Below are positions 45,153 to 53,798 of a stretch of 64,000 nucleotides of DNA, one piece after another. The stretch is from Mycobacterium sp. 852002-51971_SCH5477799-a. GTDB taxonomy: Bacteria; Actinomycetota; Actinomycetes; Mycobacteriales; Mycobacteriaceae. The notes under the pieces were generated by a model. It saw only the letters and a list, made by a program, of their open reading frames with translations, was not told the origin of the DNA and did not search any database. The stretch's first letter is position 1. Every line of letters starts with the position of its first letter. The translations under genes were made by a program, and so were the position numbers. The stretch spans positions 121,352 to 185,351 of the forward strand of contig NZ_LZIF01000063.1 in the NCBI RefSeq assembly GCF_001667145.1. Direction: 5' to 3'.

Positions 45153-46447
45153 ATGGATGAAGGAAGTGAGCGCGAACAATGGCGACCCGTTCGCGGCTTT
45201 GAAGGGCTTTACGAAGTCTCCGACCAAGGACGCGTGCGGTCACTCGACCGATGGGTAGCCGGTCGCAGCGGGCGGCGGCAGTTCATGACGGGACGCATTA
45301 AGAGCCTGCCGAAACTTAAACAGGGCTACCCCGTCGTCCACCTAGTCAAAGATGGTCGGGCCACCACGAAAACCGTTCACACGGTTATGCTTGAGGCCTT
45401 CGTTGGCCCCCGCCCGGCTGGACACGTGGGTTGCCACAACGACGGTGATCCGTCGAACAACCGGCTGACAAACCTTCGCTGGGACACCCAATCGAACAAC
45501 CTTTTGGACGCCATTAGGCACGGGACGCACTCTCGCTTCCTGGTCCATCGCGACCGGTGCCAACCTCGCGAAGTGGTGCTGCTGGAAGGTGAACGCTGGA
45601 AGCCTGTTGTGGGTTTTGGACGATTCGAAGTATCCGACCAGGGCCGCGTGCGCTCCCCCGCTGGCCGCGTGCTGAGCGCAAGAGTAAAGCACTACCGGCG
45701 GCTATCTCGTCGTAACGTTGAATGTCAACGGGCGCAAGGAGACTCGACGCGTCCATAGGCTGGTGCTGGAGGCGTTTGTCGGACCAGCCCCCTCGGGCAC
45801 GTTCGGCTGCCACCTCGACGGTGATCCAGCAAATAACCGGCTGAACAATTTGCGTTGGGATACTCAGGCCAACAACCTGCGCGATGTTGTGAGCCATGGT
45901 CGTCACCATTCCTCAAATCGAACACACTGCGTACACGGTCACGAATTCACGCCTGAGAACACCAGATTGACCGCCAAAGGGCACCGCAGGTGTATTCGGT
46001 GCGACAGGGCTTTGCATGCCAAGCGACGCGCCGTCCATGGTGATCGGATACGAGCCCAAAAGCGGGCATTGTGGCAACGCCGAGTGGAAGCTGCAGGGCG
46101 GGTATACAAGCCCAAGGGTCCGGTTAAGCGAGGAACGAGAACGCACTGCGCAAACGGTCACGAGCGCACGCCAGAAAACACCATCTATGAAGGGCGCCAA
46201 CGGCGGTGTGCAATTTGTCGTACGGAGCAGAACCTTGCACGTTACCGCCAGAAACGAGAAGCGCAGGGGCAGCGCTATTTTCCGGGCGGTGTGAGAACTC
46301 ATTGCTACAAGGGGGCACCCGCTCACGCCCGAAAATACGATATTCGAGGGCCGCGATCGTGTCCGTCGATGCAAGACTTGCCGCGAGCAATACCGGTTAC
46401 AGCATCGCCAGCACAAAACCAAGCAGTTTGAGTGCGACTCGACCTGA
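45153..46447 (+). pseudogene. NUMOD4-HNH endonuclease with two modules and zinc-knuckle tail, broken by two frameshifts
   Basis: The first module is intact: WRPVRGFEGLYEVSDQGRVRSL (NUMOD4) and an HNH core with GHVGCHNDGDPSNNRLTNLRWDT. A second NUMOD4 (WKPVVGFGRFEVSDQGRVRS) follows in frame. Near 45690-45700 the frame slips, and the second HNH (GCHLDGDPANNRLNNLRWDT) continues in the +1 frame. Three copies of a THC-x2-GHE-x-TPENT-x-RRC-x2-C zinc-knuckle follow. In the third copy a run of five G (46311-46315) shifts the frame again; the other frame reads HPLTPENTIFEGRDRVRRCKTC to a TGA at 46445-46447. Free-standing HNH homing-type endonucleases of this kind are typical of phages and islands. Only the first module may be expressed (stop at 45758). 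Confidence 0.8.
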
Positions 46448-46497
46448 TGGGTTAACTTATGGGCAAGAAAAAGACTCAGCGCGGCGCCCGAGATCGT

Positions 46498-47040
46498 TCA
46501 ATTAGCTTCGCGGATCAGACCTTCCAAGTAGGCGAGGGCTTCGGCGCCGTCGTCGGCGATGAAGACCAGATCGATGATGGGCACCGGAAGGAAACGTTCC
46601 TCGTCCATTCGCTGAAGCTGAATCGTCAAGCCGTCGTAAAACCCGGCCGTGTTCAGCAGCACGACCGGCTTGTCGTGCAGCTTGTGCTTCCTCCGCTCCA
46701 GGACGTCCGTCGCCTCGTCGAGTGTGCCGAGGCCGCCTGCCATCACGACGATCGCGTCCGCGCGCTCGAGCAGCAACGCTTTGCGCTCGGCGAGGTCCTT
46801 CGCGAACACCATCTCGTCGGCGTCCTTCCTCGCGAACTCCCGCAGCAACTCGACCGAGATGCCGACGAGATGCCCGCCGGTCTCACGAACGCCGTCGGCG
46901 ACGACCTTCATCAGACCGGTGTCGGATCCACCCCACACCAAACCGTGTCCGCCGTTGCCGATGAGCTCGGCGAATTCTCGGGCGGGCCGCGTGTAGCGCT
47001 CGGCGAGGTCGGCGGCGGACAGGAAGACGCAGATGTTCAT
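46498..47040 (-). CDS. LOG family protein (lysine decarboxylase-like fold)
   Basis: 180 residues from ATG 47040, 4 bases after the upstream stop; a TTG at 47058 would overlap. The LOG motif appears as AGGLGTLDE (101-109, Glu109 predicted catalytic) where most members have PGGxGTxxE. GGSDTGLM near 38-45 fits the nucleotide-binding loop. LOG enzymes release cytokinin bases from nucleoside 5'-monophosphates by phosphoribohydrolase activity. Last gene of a three-gene minus-strand set. Confidence 0.88.
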   Translation of the reverse strand: MNICVFLSAADLAERYTRPAREFAELIGNGGHGLVWGGSDTGLMKVVADGVRETGGHLVGISVELLREFARKDADEMVFAKDLAERKALLLERADAIVVMAGGLGTLDEATDVLERRKHKLHDKPVVLLNTAGFYDGLTIQLQRMDEERFLPVPIIDLVFIADDGAEALAYLEGLIREAN

Positions 47041-47044
47041 CCGG

Positions 47045-47644
47045 TCATTCGCTGTCAACGACGGTCACGATGCCCGGAGGTGCGTCGATCGCTTCGAGAG
47101 TCCGAGAGGCGGCCGTATCGATGTGCACGCGTGGTGCGTTGGGACGCGACTGTTCGAAGTAGGTGCCAGGACCGTAGAGGAAGCCGTACCGGATGACGAC
47201 ACCGTCCACGGCGAGCACCGCTTCTTCGAGTGCTGCGACAGCGGCGGCTTCCGCGCCGGATTGCATGGTCCATGCAACGCTCTGGGCCACGATCTTGATG
47301 TAGTCCAAGCCTTTTGATGCCTCGATCAGATTACGGGTGCCTTCGACGCGTATTCGCGCATTGACTTTCGAATCCTCGGGTAAGTCTTTCAGATCGTCGG
47401 GAAGATCTGTCAGCTCGTGAAGTATGAGGTCGGGCGCGAACGCCTGAACGGCGGCTGTGAGCGCCTGGCGGTCGAATACATCACATACGATCGGTTGCGC
47501 ACCGGTGGCGGCCAACCGGCCGGCCTTCTCCGGCGAGCGCGTCATCGCACCGACGGTGTGACCGGCGTCCCGCAGCAACGGCACCAGTCGCTGGCCGATG
47601 ACCCCGGAGGCGCCGGCGAAAAAGATGCGGCGTGAGGTCGACAT
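47045..47644 (-). CDS. NAD(P)-binding Rossmann-fold epimerase/dehydratase-like protein
   Basis: 199 residues from ATG 47644. The start is fixed by the TGATG overlap with the small ORF upstream. IFFAGASGVIGQRL is the nucleotide-binding GxxGxxG motif at the N-terminus. LRDAGHTVGAMTRSPEKA and ARIRVEGTRNLIEA are typical of atypical SDRs. RYGFLYGPGTYF near 165 matches the substrate-side strand of epimerases. It is short (most are 280 or more), ending soon after that motif, so the C-terminal substrate domain is reduced or missing. Confidence 0.8.
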   Translation of the reverse strand: MSTSRRIFFAGASGVIGQRLVPLLRDAGHTVGAMTRSPEKAGRLAATGAQPIVCDVFDRQALTAAVQAFAPDLILHELTDLPDDLKDLPEDSKVNARIRVEGTRNLIEASKGLDYIKIVAQSVAWTMQSGAEAAAVAALEEAVLAVDGVVIRYGFLYGPGTYFEQSRPNAPRVHIDTAASRTLEAIDAPPGIVTVVDSE

Positions 47645-47796
47645 CAGCGCTCTTCGAGCAGATACGGCACAAATCCGTGCGGATAGACCTCGCAGATCAT
47701 CGATGGCGGAATGGGCGCGGGCGCCGCCGACCGTGCTACGGCGACCGCCGCAGCGGTGAATGCCATGGGGCTGACAGTAGTCTCCTCGATTTGCAT
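47644..47796 (-). CDS. Small ORF (50 aa) leading the Rossmann-LOG operon
   Basis: The ATG at 47796 has a strong AAGGAGAA site about 6 bases upstream, and its stop overlaps the next ATG as TGATG. The peptide starts MQIEETTVSP, has an Ala/Val/Pro-rich middle, and ends MICEVYPHGFVPYLLEER. It has one Cys and no signal peptide. The strong ribosome-binding site and coupling argue that it is translated. I do not recognise it. A precursor or regulatory peptide is possible, and so is a small structural partner. Confidence 0.55.
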   Translation of the reverse strand: MQIEETTVSPMAFTAAAVAVARSAAPAPIPPSMICEVYPHGFVPYLLEER

Positions 47797-47850
47797 AGTG
47801 GTTCTCCTTTTGTGCGGCCCCACAGCGGTGCCAACGACGCTTTTGTGATG

Positions 47851-47874
47851 CTGAGTACAGTCTACGATACTCAG
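47851..47874. promoter_or_regulatory. Inverted repeat CTGAGTA-N10-TACTCAG in the divergent promoter region
   Basis: Perfect 7-bp arms (47851-47857 and 47868-47874) lie between the minus-strand small ORF (starts 47796) and the plus-strand nitrilase (starts 47937). TACGAT (47863-47868) inside the spacer could be a -10 box. A regulator bound here could control both directions; none is encoded alongside. Confidence 0.5.
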
Positions 47875-47936
47875 GAATCGATTGCCTTCCCGTCACCTTG
47901 TTCTAGTCGAGTACCTGCGCATGAAGGGTGAATGAA

Positions 47937-48914
47937 ATGACTACGGTAAGAGCGGCTGCAGTACAGATGAGCCCGGTGCTATACAGCCGTGATGGCACCA
48001 CTCAGAAGGTTGTCGACAAGATCGCCGAACTCGGGCGCCAGGACGTAGGATTCGCTGTCTTCCCCGAGACGATCGTGCCGTACTATCCCTACTTCTCCTT
48101 TGTCCAAAGACCTTTCGAGCTGGCCCCTGAGCAACTGAGGCTGATCGATCAGGCCGTGACCATACCCTCGCCCACAGTCGACGTCATCGCCGATGCGGCC
48201 AGGCAAGCGGGAATCGTGGTGTCCATCGGTGTGAATGAACGCGATGGCGGCACGCTCTACAACACGCAACTCCTCTTCGATGCCGATGGCACCCTCATCC
48301 AGCGCCGTCGAAAGATACTGCCCACCTTCCACGAACGGATGGTGTGGGGACGGGGGGATGCCTCCGGCCTTGCGGCCGTCGACAGCGCCGTTGGGCGGAT
48401 CGGCCAGTTGGCGTGCTGGGAGCATTACTACCCGCTGGCACGGTATGCCGTCATCGCTGACGGTGAGCAGATTCACGCAGCGATGTGGCCGGGCTCGTTC
48501 GGCGGTCCGCTTTTCGCGGAGCAGACCGAGTTGAGCGTCCGCAATCACGCACTCGAATCGGGCAGTTTCGTTGTCAACTCCACCGGCTGGCTGGATGCCG
48601 ATCAGCAGGCGCAGATCATGGCCGACACTGGGGCGCCGATCGGCCCGATATCGGGGGGCAGCTTCACCGCGATCGTGTCACCTCTTGGCGAATTGCTAGC
48701 CACGCCCTTGCGTTCCGGCGAGGGCGTTGTGATCGCCGATCTCGACTTCTCGTTGATCGACCAGCGTAAGTCGAAGATGGATGCCATCGGCCACTACAGC
48801 AGGCCCGAACTGCTCAGTCTGTTGATCGACCGCACACCGGCTGCTAACGTCCACGAGCGAGTCGAGCCCCACAACGCCGATACGAAAACCGAGGCCGACC
48901 ATGTCCACGTCTGA
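47937..48914 (+). CDS. Nitrilase (carbon-nitrogen hydrolase family)
   Basis: 325 residues from ATG 47937, with GAAGG 8 bases upstream; a GTG at 47928 is possible. The catalytic triad is Glu44 ([10 protein letters not shown]), Lys126 (RRRKILPT) and Cys160 (LACWEHYYP). CWEHY and FSFVQ mark true nitrilases of the aliphatic branch-1 type rather than amidases. The text closely resembles nitrilases of Nit1C clusters, but no radical SAM, acetyltransferase or AIR-synthase gene adjoins. It hydrolyses a nitrile to acid and ammonia. The DUF302 gene overlaps its 3' end by 14 bases. Confidence 0.92.
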   Translation: MTTVRAAAVQMSPVLYSRDGTTQKVVDKIAELGRQDVGFAVFPETIVPYYPYFSFVQRPFELAPEQLRLIDQAVTIPSPTVDVIADAARQAGIVVSIGVNERDGGTLYNTQLLFDADGTLIQRRRKILPTFHERMVWGRGDASGLAAVDSAVGRIGQLACWEHYYPLARYAVIADGEQIHAAMWPGSFGGPLFAEQTELSVRNHALESGSFVVNSTGWLDADQQAQIMADTGAPIGPISGGSFTAIVSPLGELLATPLRSGEGVVIADLDFSLIDQRKSKMDAIGHYSRPELLSLLIDRTPAANVHERVEPHNADTKTEADHVHV

Positions 48915-49410
48915 TCCACTTGCGATCCCGTTCGGCGGCGTGCGCCTGCGGTTCGACAGCGCGAAGAGTTACGACGACCTCGTTGCCGCAGTGCTCGCCG
49001 ACATCGGCGAGGAGCCCGTTCCTATCGACGACATCGCCGTGCGGTTCGACACCTGGGAATCCTATGAGCGGGAGGTGGAATCTCGCACCGGAGCAAGCGG
49101 TTTCATGCTATTTGCCACGCTGAACCATGGTGGGTGGATCAAGAAAGCCGGGATTGACAGGAAGGCGTTGCGCGTCGTGTTGGGCAACCCCCTGATTGCG
49201 ATCACGATGCTGCGACACGATGTCACAGCGGGACTCTTTGCGCCCGTTGAACTTCTGATTACCGAGGAACCCGACGGCCGAAGCGGCCTGACCTATGTGG
49301 TGCCGTCGTCGCTGATGGTCGTCGAACCGAATGAGCCGCTTCGCGAAGCCGCCCTTGAACTCGACGCCAAGTTGGCGGCGTTGGCCACCAAGGTCACGGC
49401 GACCTCGTAA
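48901..49410 (+). CDS. DUF302 family protein
   Basis: 169 residues. The start ATG lies 14 bases inside the nitrilase gene, so they are co-transcribed. DUF302 signs are [14 protein letters not shown] near the start, [18 protein letters not shown] in the middle, and [22 protein letters not shown] near 100. DUF302 proteins are small soluble alpha/beta proteins of unknown role. The link to a nitrilase suggests a role in the same pathway. Confidence 0.8.
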   Translation: MSTSDPLAIPFGGVRLRFDSAKSYDDLVAAVLADIGEEPVPIDDIAVRFDTWESYEREVESRTGASGFMLFATLNHGGWIKKAGIDRKALRVVLGNPLIAITMLRHDVTAGLFAPVELLITEEPDGRSGLTYVVPSSLMVVEPNEPLREAALELDAKLAALATKVTATS

Positions 49411-49633
49411 CGCAGCTAACCTCGGCTGCGGTTGACGAAGATTGTGCAGCGGCCGCCGAACAGAGAGCATTTATCCAGTCACACGGTCGCCGCGCCCCGG
49501 CGTGTACCCCGGCGGCGGCGGTGCCCAGTTTGCTAGCGGCACACGCTCTGCGCCCCACGCCGCGACGACGCCGCGAAAAACGGGCTCTCGATTGCACGGG
49601 GATGCCTCTACGAGGCGCTGACCAGGGGAATAC

Positions 49634-49672
49634 GGTGGGGCGGGCGGGGCTCGAACCCGCGACCAACGGATT
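49634..49672. repeat. att-like repeat inside tRNA-Met
   Basis: Partner of 43861-43899 (37 of 39 identical), covering the 3' half of the intact tRNA. It marks the right end of the putative island. Confidence 0.75.
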
Positions 49673-49709
49673 ATGAGTCCGCGGCTCTAACCAACTGAGC
49701 TACCGCCCC
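49636..49709 (-). tRNA. tRNA-Met (CAT); tRNA-Ile2 not excluded
   Basis: The minus strand folds as a full cloverleaf. The acceptor GGGGCGG pairs with CCGCCCC. The D arm has AGCTCAGTTGGTTAGAGC. The anticodon loop CTCATAA gives CAT. The T arm is GCGGG-TTCGAGC-CCCGC. CCA is not fully encoded (ACC then G). Elongator Met and lysidine-modified Ile2 share this anticodon. It is intact despite the att-like repeat. Confidence 0.9.
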
Positions 49710-49855
49710 GACGGAGTACTTCCGTACGAAACCGTAGCGGAAGACTGAAACCAGTGTCCGTCGGGCGGCGTAGCCGTGTCGACGAGTATTGATGCGCTCG
49801 GCGGAGCGACCCATTTCCAAAGCCGCCCGCCGACAACACCCCGATGCCCGCGCGG

Positions 49856-50269
49856 CTATGAGGGAGCCGGCCCTCCCTGCCCGGCTTGAGCCTTGATCTT
49901 GGGAATCAGCTCAGGCGCGTAGACGTAGATCGCCGACTCGACCTCCCACTCCGCCTGCGCCTGACTCATCGGGGTGGTGCTGGTGATCATGTTGATCAGC
50001 TCCTGGCCCTCGCCGAACGGATTGGGGTTTGCTCGTACCTGATCGGCGAACCAACGACCCTCGGCGGCCTCATGGCAATCGCTGTAGTCGGCGTTGTGCA
50101 CCATCTTGTTCTGCGCCAACAGTTTGATGTACTGATCGTCGGCCGGACTCAAATTACAAGCCGCCGAAGCCTGCGGCGCTGACATGACAGCACCGCCGAA
50201 CATCGCGGCCCCCACCGCAAGACCGGCGGCACCCACCGTCAGCACCTGCACGCGTGATCGTGTCGTCAT
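49856..50269 (-). CDS. DUF732 secreted protein, copy 1
   Basis: 137 residues from ATG 50269 (a GTG at 50272 is adjacent). A signal peptide ends near APQASA, then a DUF732 core starts ACNLSPADDQYIKLL and contains two Cys (likely a disulfide). DUF732 proteins are abundant exported mycobacterial proteins of unknown function. Its core of 83 residues is identical to copy 2 except for single changes at the ends, while the signal peptides differ. Confidence 0.88.
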   Translation of the reverse strand: MTTRSRVQVLTVGAAGLAVGAAMFGGAVMSAPQASAACNLSPADDQYIKLLAQNKMVHNADYSDCHEAAEGRWFADQVRANPNPFGEGQELINMITSTTPMSQAQAEWEVESAIYVYAPELIPKIKAQAGQGGPAPS

Positions 50270-50530
50270 CACTTCTGCGGACCCCCATATCGTGGAATTT
50301 GCTACTAGCGCTCGTGATAATGATCGAGTACCACCAGCGATGAGCGCGGCAAACGAGCATTCTTACGAACAACGCGTGAACGGCAGTTAACTAAAATTAC
50401 TGTGCAACAAACAATCCGGGCCTGATTCGGTAACAGGGCCGCCCAACAGCAGCAGTGCGACACGGCTTGCTGATGCCGTCGATCAAGGGCGCATCACGGC
50501 AGTTTTGAGTTAGCTGATGCCAGACAAGCG

Positions 50531-50566
50531 AAAGCGGCCGGAGGGCAAAGCCCTCACGACCGCTTA
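50531..50566 (-). terminator. Hairpin terminator after DUF732 copy 2
   Basis: AAGCGG-CCG-GAGGGC, loop AAA, GCCCTC-ACGA-CCGCTT forms a strong stem of about 12 pairs with a small internal bulge. It lies 45 bases past the stop of the minus-strand DUF732 gene at 50612. No T-run follows, as is usual in mycobacteria. Confidence 0.55.
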
Positions 50567-50611
50567 CGTACGGGAGTACGAACCCCGTTGCGCCACAGAG
50601 GCGCTAGCTGC

Positions 50612-51037
50612 CTAAGACTCGGTCGGCCAGTTTGCTTTTGCGGCTTGGTCTTTGATCTTGGGGATTATTTCGGGCGCGTAGACATAGATGGCCGACTCGA
50701 CCTCCCACTCCGCCTGCGCCTGACTCATAGGGGTGGTGCTGGTGATCATGTTGATCAGCTCCTGGCCCTCGCCGAACGGATTGGGGTTGGCTCGTACCTG
50801 ATCGGCGAACCAGCGACCCTCGGCGGCCTCATGGCAATCGCTGTAGTCGGCGTTGTGGACCATCTTGTTCTGCGCGAGCAGTTTGATGTACTGATCGTCG
50901 GCCGGACTCAAATTGCAGGTGGCCGACGCTAACGGAGCCGACAGCACGGCGCCGCCGAGCATCGAGGCGCCCAGCGCGACGCCGGCAGCCCACACCGATG
51001 ACACTCGAAGACGAGAACGTGTACGGCTGTCTGTCAT
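50612..51037 (-). CDS. DUF732 secreted protein, copy 2
   Basis: 141 residues from ATG 51037, with GGGAGG about 8 bases upstream. The signal peptide ends near APLASA; the core is the same as copy 1 (ATCNLSPADDQYIKLL onward), with two Cys. Offset from copy 1 is 759 bases. The nucleotide core is about 95% identical, far closer than the flanks and signal regions. Confidence 0.9.
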   Translation of the reverse strand: MTDSRTRSRLRVSSVWAAGVALGASMLGGAVLSAPLASATCNLSPADDQYIKLLAQNKMVHNADYSDCHEAAEGRWFADQVRANPNPFGEGQELINMITSTTPMSQAQAEWEVESAIYVYAPEIIPKIKDQAAKANWPTES

Positions 51038-51429
51038 ATCCGAACCTCCCTCTGCGCGAGAACGCAGTCGCTTCCAACGCAACGCCAAGCTGAAAAAGAA
51101 AGCCCTCCGGACCGCCGGCCAATGACGCACGATCCGTGGCCATCCTGCTCGGGCCACGCTGCCATCTGGTTACCGTCACTTTTCGGTGTCGTTTCAGTGT
51201 CGGCGACCGGGCTAAAAGTAGCGAATGGCCCCCGCACACAGCGGAAACGGACACTTGCGCGTCAGTGTATGGATGGTTAACATTTCGTGCCCTCGGCCCG
51301 GCAGGGCCGACCGGCGGGCCTGGCCGCCAAGCCGCGCAGGAAGCGCCACAGACGGGTGCTGCTCGGGATCACGGCGCCGACAGCTAAGAGCCTCAGGGCT
51401 CGGCTCCGCCGAACTCGCGTCCGAAAACG

Positions 51430-52287
51430 TCAGCTGAACACCGTCTGGCCGTCGGCGTCGAGCAAGTACCGCTCTGTGCCGTTCTCGACGCGCGGCGCGT
51501 CAGCACCCAACGACACCGCTACTTTGTTGCTGGCATTCCGCATGATGTCGAAGGTGAGCTCCACGGCCTCGGCCTCGGAGAACCGGGAGCGCACCTCGGC
51601 GACATCGTCGGCGACGAGGTGCGCAGGGGTCCAAATTAACGCATCGGCATAGCGCAGCGCTGCTTTAGCGCGGTCGTCGAGCAAACTCGACGACTCGAAG
51701 CGCTCGATCTCCTCGTACAGCGTTTCCGACCCGCCGGCATCGAGCGCGCCGCCCTCGCGAAGAGAGTTGCACAAGCGGCAATTGTGCTGTGCCGCCCCGC
51801 GCAGCCGAACCAGCTCGGAGGTCACAGGATCGAGCGCACGCATTCGCGCCACCGCGATTAAAAAGTCGTTAAACACCAGATCCGCCGGTTCGGTGGTGTG
51901 ATCCCAGGTAACCGGTTCGGCAACCCAGCCCAGATACGGCGCGCCGACCCCGATCGCCTCCAGCCCGGCCCGCACCCGGGGAATGAAATCGGCGATGTAG
52001 ATCTGCACAACGACGCCAAAGGTGCGGTCCCCTAGCTGCTTTAACAACCGCGACCGCTGCTCGGCGGTGACCGACGAAACGTCGGCGCTGAATTGTTCGG
52101 CGAACTCGGCGACGGCGGCCTCGGCTTCCGATTCCGGTTGACCCACCTCGACGCTCGCGGGCAGCGGGGGTAGCGACATCGTCTGCGCGCATATCCGGCG
52201 AACCAGCGCCGCGATGCGACCGTCGCCCGGGCACAACGACACCAACCGCGTGAGCTGGTCTTCCCGAACAGAAACCGGAGCCGCCAT
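51430..52287 (-). CDS. Carboxymuconolactone decarboxylase / AhpD-like protein
   Basis: 285 residues. The CMD active motif is [16 protein letters not shown] near 170-185, with a CxxC. The flanking helices, TSELVRL before and [14 protein letters not shown] after, are standard for the CMD fold. Its N-terminal 150 residues are helical with no known motif, so it is longer than simple AhpD. Such proteins act as peroxidases or decarboxylases. It lies 40 bases downstream of the PmbA gene on the same strand. Confidence 0.85.
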   Translation of the reverse strand: MAAPVSVREDQLTRLVSLCPGDGRIAALVRRICAQTMSLPPLPASVEVGQPESEAEAAVAEFAEQFSADVSSVTAEQRSRLLKQLGDRTFGVVVQIYIADFIPRVRAGLEAIGVGAPYLGWVAEPVTWDHTTEPADLVFNDFLIAVARMRALDPVTSELVRLRGAAQHNCRLCNSLREGGALDAGGSETLYEEIERFESSSLLDDRAKAALRYADALIWTPAHLVADDVAEVRSRFSEAEAVELTFDIMRNASNKVAVSLGADAPRVENGTERYLLDADGQTVFS

Positions 52288-52327
52288 TCGTCACACGCTA
52301 GAACGCGCGTTGCCCGGCGGCAATGGA

Positions 52328-53701
52328 TTACTGGGCCTGGCTCACCGAAGACATGTGGAAGTCCGGTATCCGCAGCGAGGGCATGGCGGCGCGGGTGGCC
52401 CAGTCACCCCATTCGCGTGGCAGGGTCTTTTCGCTGACCCCGGCCTCCGTGGCACGTCGCAGCAGCTCAAGCGGACTTTCGTTGAACCGGAAGTTGTTGA
52501 CCGCCGCGGTCACCGTGCCATCCTCGACGAGGTAGACACCGTCTCGGGTGAGCCCGGTTAACAACAGGGTGGTCGGGTCGACGACGCGCATGTACCACAG
52601 CGTGGTCAGCAGCAGGCCGCGCTCGGTGGATGCGATCATGTCGTCTTGGCTGGCCGTTCCCCCGGTCATCACCAGGTTGTCGGCGGCCACCGCAACGTCG
52701 GCGTCATACTTGGCGGCCGTAGCCCTCGGATAGGCCAGCGCGTTGATCACCCCGTCGCGGATCCAGTCCACCTGGTTGATCTCCGCACCGTTGTCGAACA
52801 CCGACACCGTCTCCGAGGAACTGCTGACCGCGACGAACGGCGTGCAGGCCAGGCCGGGCGCCATCGGATCGGAGAACAGCGTCAGCGGTAACTCGGTGAG
52901 CCGCTCCCCCACCCGGGTTCCGCCGCCGGGCGCCGAGAACGCGGTCCGGCCCTCCTGGGCGCCGCGGCCGGCCATCGACCACGCCATGTAGATCATCATG
53001 TCGGCCACCGTCGACGGCGGCATGATCGTCTCGTAGCGTCCCGCCGGCAGCGCGACACTGCGCTGCGCCCAGCCCAACCGCGTCGAGAGCTGCTCGAGCA
53101 GCGAATCGGTTGGCACATCGACGAAGTCGGGTGTGCCGACGCCCGCCCAAGCGCTGGCGTCGCCGCGTTTGGCGTTGATCTCGACCGCGCCGGTGGGCTG
53201 GGTGAAACGTCTTCGCAATCCGGTCGAGGATGCCAGGAACGTCGTCGAAACATTGTGGTGGGCAAAGCCATACAGCCGGTCCTCGCCGCGGAACCCACGG
53301 CTCAGCGAGTCGGCGACGTCGGAGAAAACCAGGGGCCCGGTGCCCGGCACCGGCGCGTCCCAATCGAGGGGCACCCCGGTATCGGCGAGCAGCGGCGCGG
53401 CATCGCCCGCCTCTGGCGCAGCACCGGCCGCCTGCTGCGACGCCGCAACCAGCCCGGGCAGCACCCGCGGATCGGCCTCGGCGGACACCACCGTGCCGAT
53501 GCGCGCACTGGACCCGCGACGCACCACCGAGATCACCGTCACGCTGCGACTCACCGAAACCCCGTTGGTGGTCATCGAATTGCCCGCCCAGCGCAATGTG
53601 GCCTCGACCTTGTCGGTGACCAGCACCATGGTCTCGTCGGCGCGGCCGAGCTTGGCCGCCTCATCGAGCACGATGTTGACGACATGCTGCGCAGTGATCA
53701 T
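52328..53701 (-). CDS. pmbA: PmbA/TldE-like metalloprotease-family protein (Rv2314c-like)
   Basis: 457 residues from ATG 53701. The frame runs further back, but only through the TldD gene end and repeat. It has the PmbA/TldE pattern: AGNSMTTNGVSVSR early, PSTVADMMIYMAWSM at about 240, FSDPMAPGL near 300, and NFRFNESPLELL near the end. Like other TldE partners it lacks the HExxxH of TldD. It should pair with the TldD upstream in one heteromeric protease; order and pairing match Rv2315c-Rv2314c. Confidence 0.9.
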   Translation of the reverse strand: MITAQHVVNIVLDEAAKLGRADETMVLVTDKVEATLRWAGNSMTTNGVSVSRSVTVISVVRRGSSARIGTVVSAEADPRVLPGLVAASQQAAGAAPEAGDAAPLLADTGVPLDWDAPVPGTGPLVFSDVADSLSRGFRGEDRLYGFAHHNVSTTFLASSTGLRRRFTQPTGAVEINAKRGDASAWAGVGTPDFVDVPTDSLLEQLSTRLGWAQRSVALPAGRYETIMPPSTVADMMIYMAWSMAGRGAQEGRTAFSAPGGGTRVGERLTELPLTLFSDPMAPGLACTPFVAVSSSSETVSVFDNGAEINQVDWIRDGVINALAYPRATAAKYDADVAVAADNLVMTGGTASQDDMIASTERGLLLTTLWYMRVVDPTTLLLTGLTRDGVYLVEDGTVTAAVNNFRFNESPLELLRRATEAGVSEKTLPREWGDWATRAAMPSLRIPDFHMSSVSQAQ

Positions 53702-53712
53702 CGGCGCCACTC

Positions 53713-53785
53713 TCCCCCGCAAGCGGGAGGTGCCCCCACAGCATCGCTCCGTCCCCCGCGAGCGGGCGGTACCCCCACTGCATCG
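53713..53785. repeat. Two copies of a 34-bp hairpin repeat between tldD and pmbA
   Basis: Copies at 53713-53746 and 53752-53785 match in 30 of 34 positions. Each starts TCCCCCGC-R-AGCGGG, so the first half of each copy is a CCCGC/GCGGG hairpin. It lies in the 97-base gap between the two genes. Confidence 0.65.
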
Positions 53786-53798
53786 TCGCCGGCGCGGA

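Larger units (their letters stand above)
43861..49672. mobile_element. Putative decayed integrative island at tRNA-Met
   Basis: The 5.8-kb segment between the two 39-bp att-like repeats contains a toxin-antitoxin pair, a broken NUMOD4-HNH endonuclease, a LOG protein, a Rossmann protein, a small ORF, a nitrilase and a DUF302 protein. Cargo of this mix, with a tRNA 3' repeat at both ends, fits a genomic island. No integrase or replication gene is visible, so it cannot move by itself now. 49411-49633 holds no recognised gene. Confidence 0.6.

Noticed and set aside
47644..47796. Mycofactocin precursor (MftA)
   Set aside because: The C-terminus does not end in the conserved Val-Tyr context, and no MftB-F genes adjoin.
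47928..49410. Nit1C cluster
   Set aside because: The nitrilase resembles the Nit1C type, but the radical SAM, acetyltransferase, AIR-synthase and flavoprotein genes are not adjacent.
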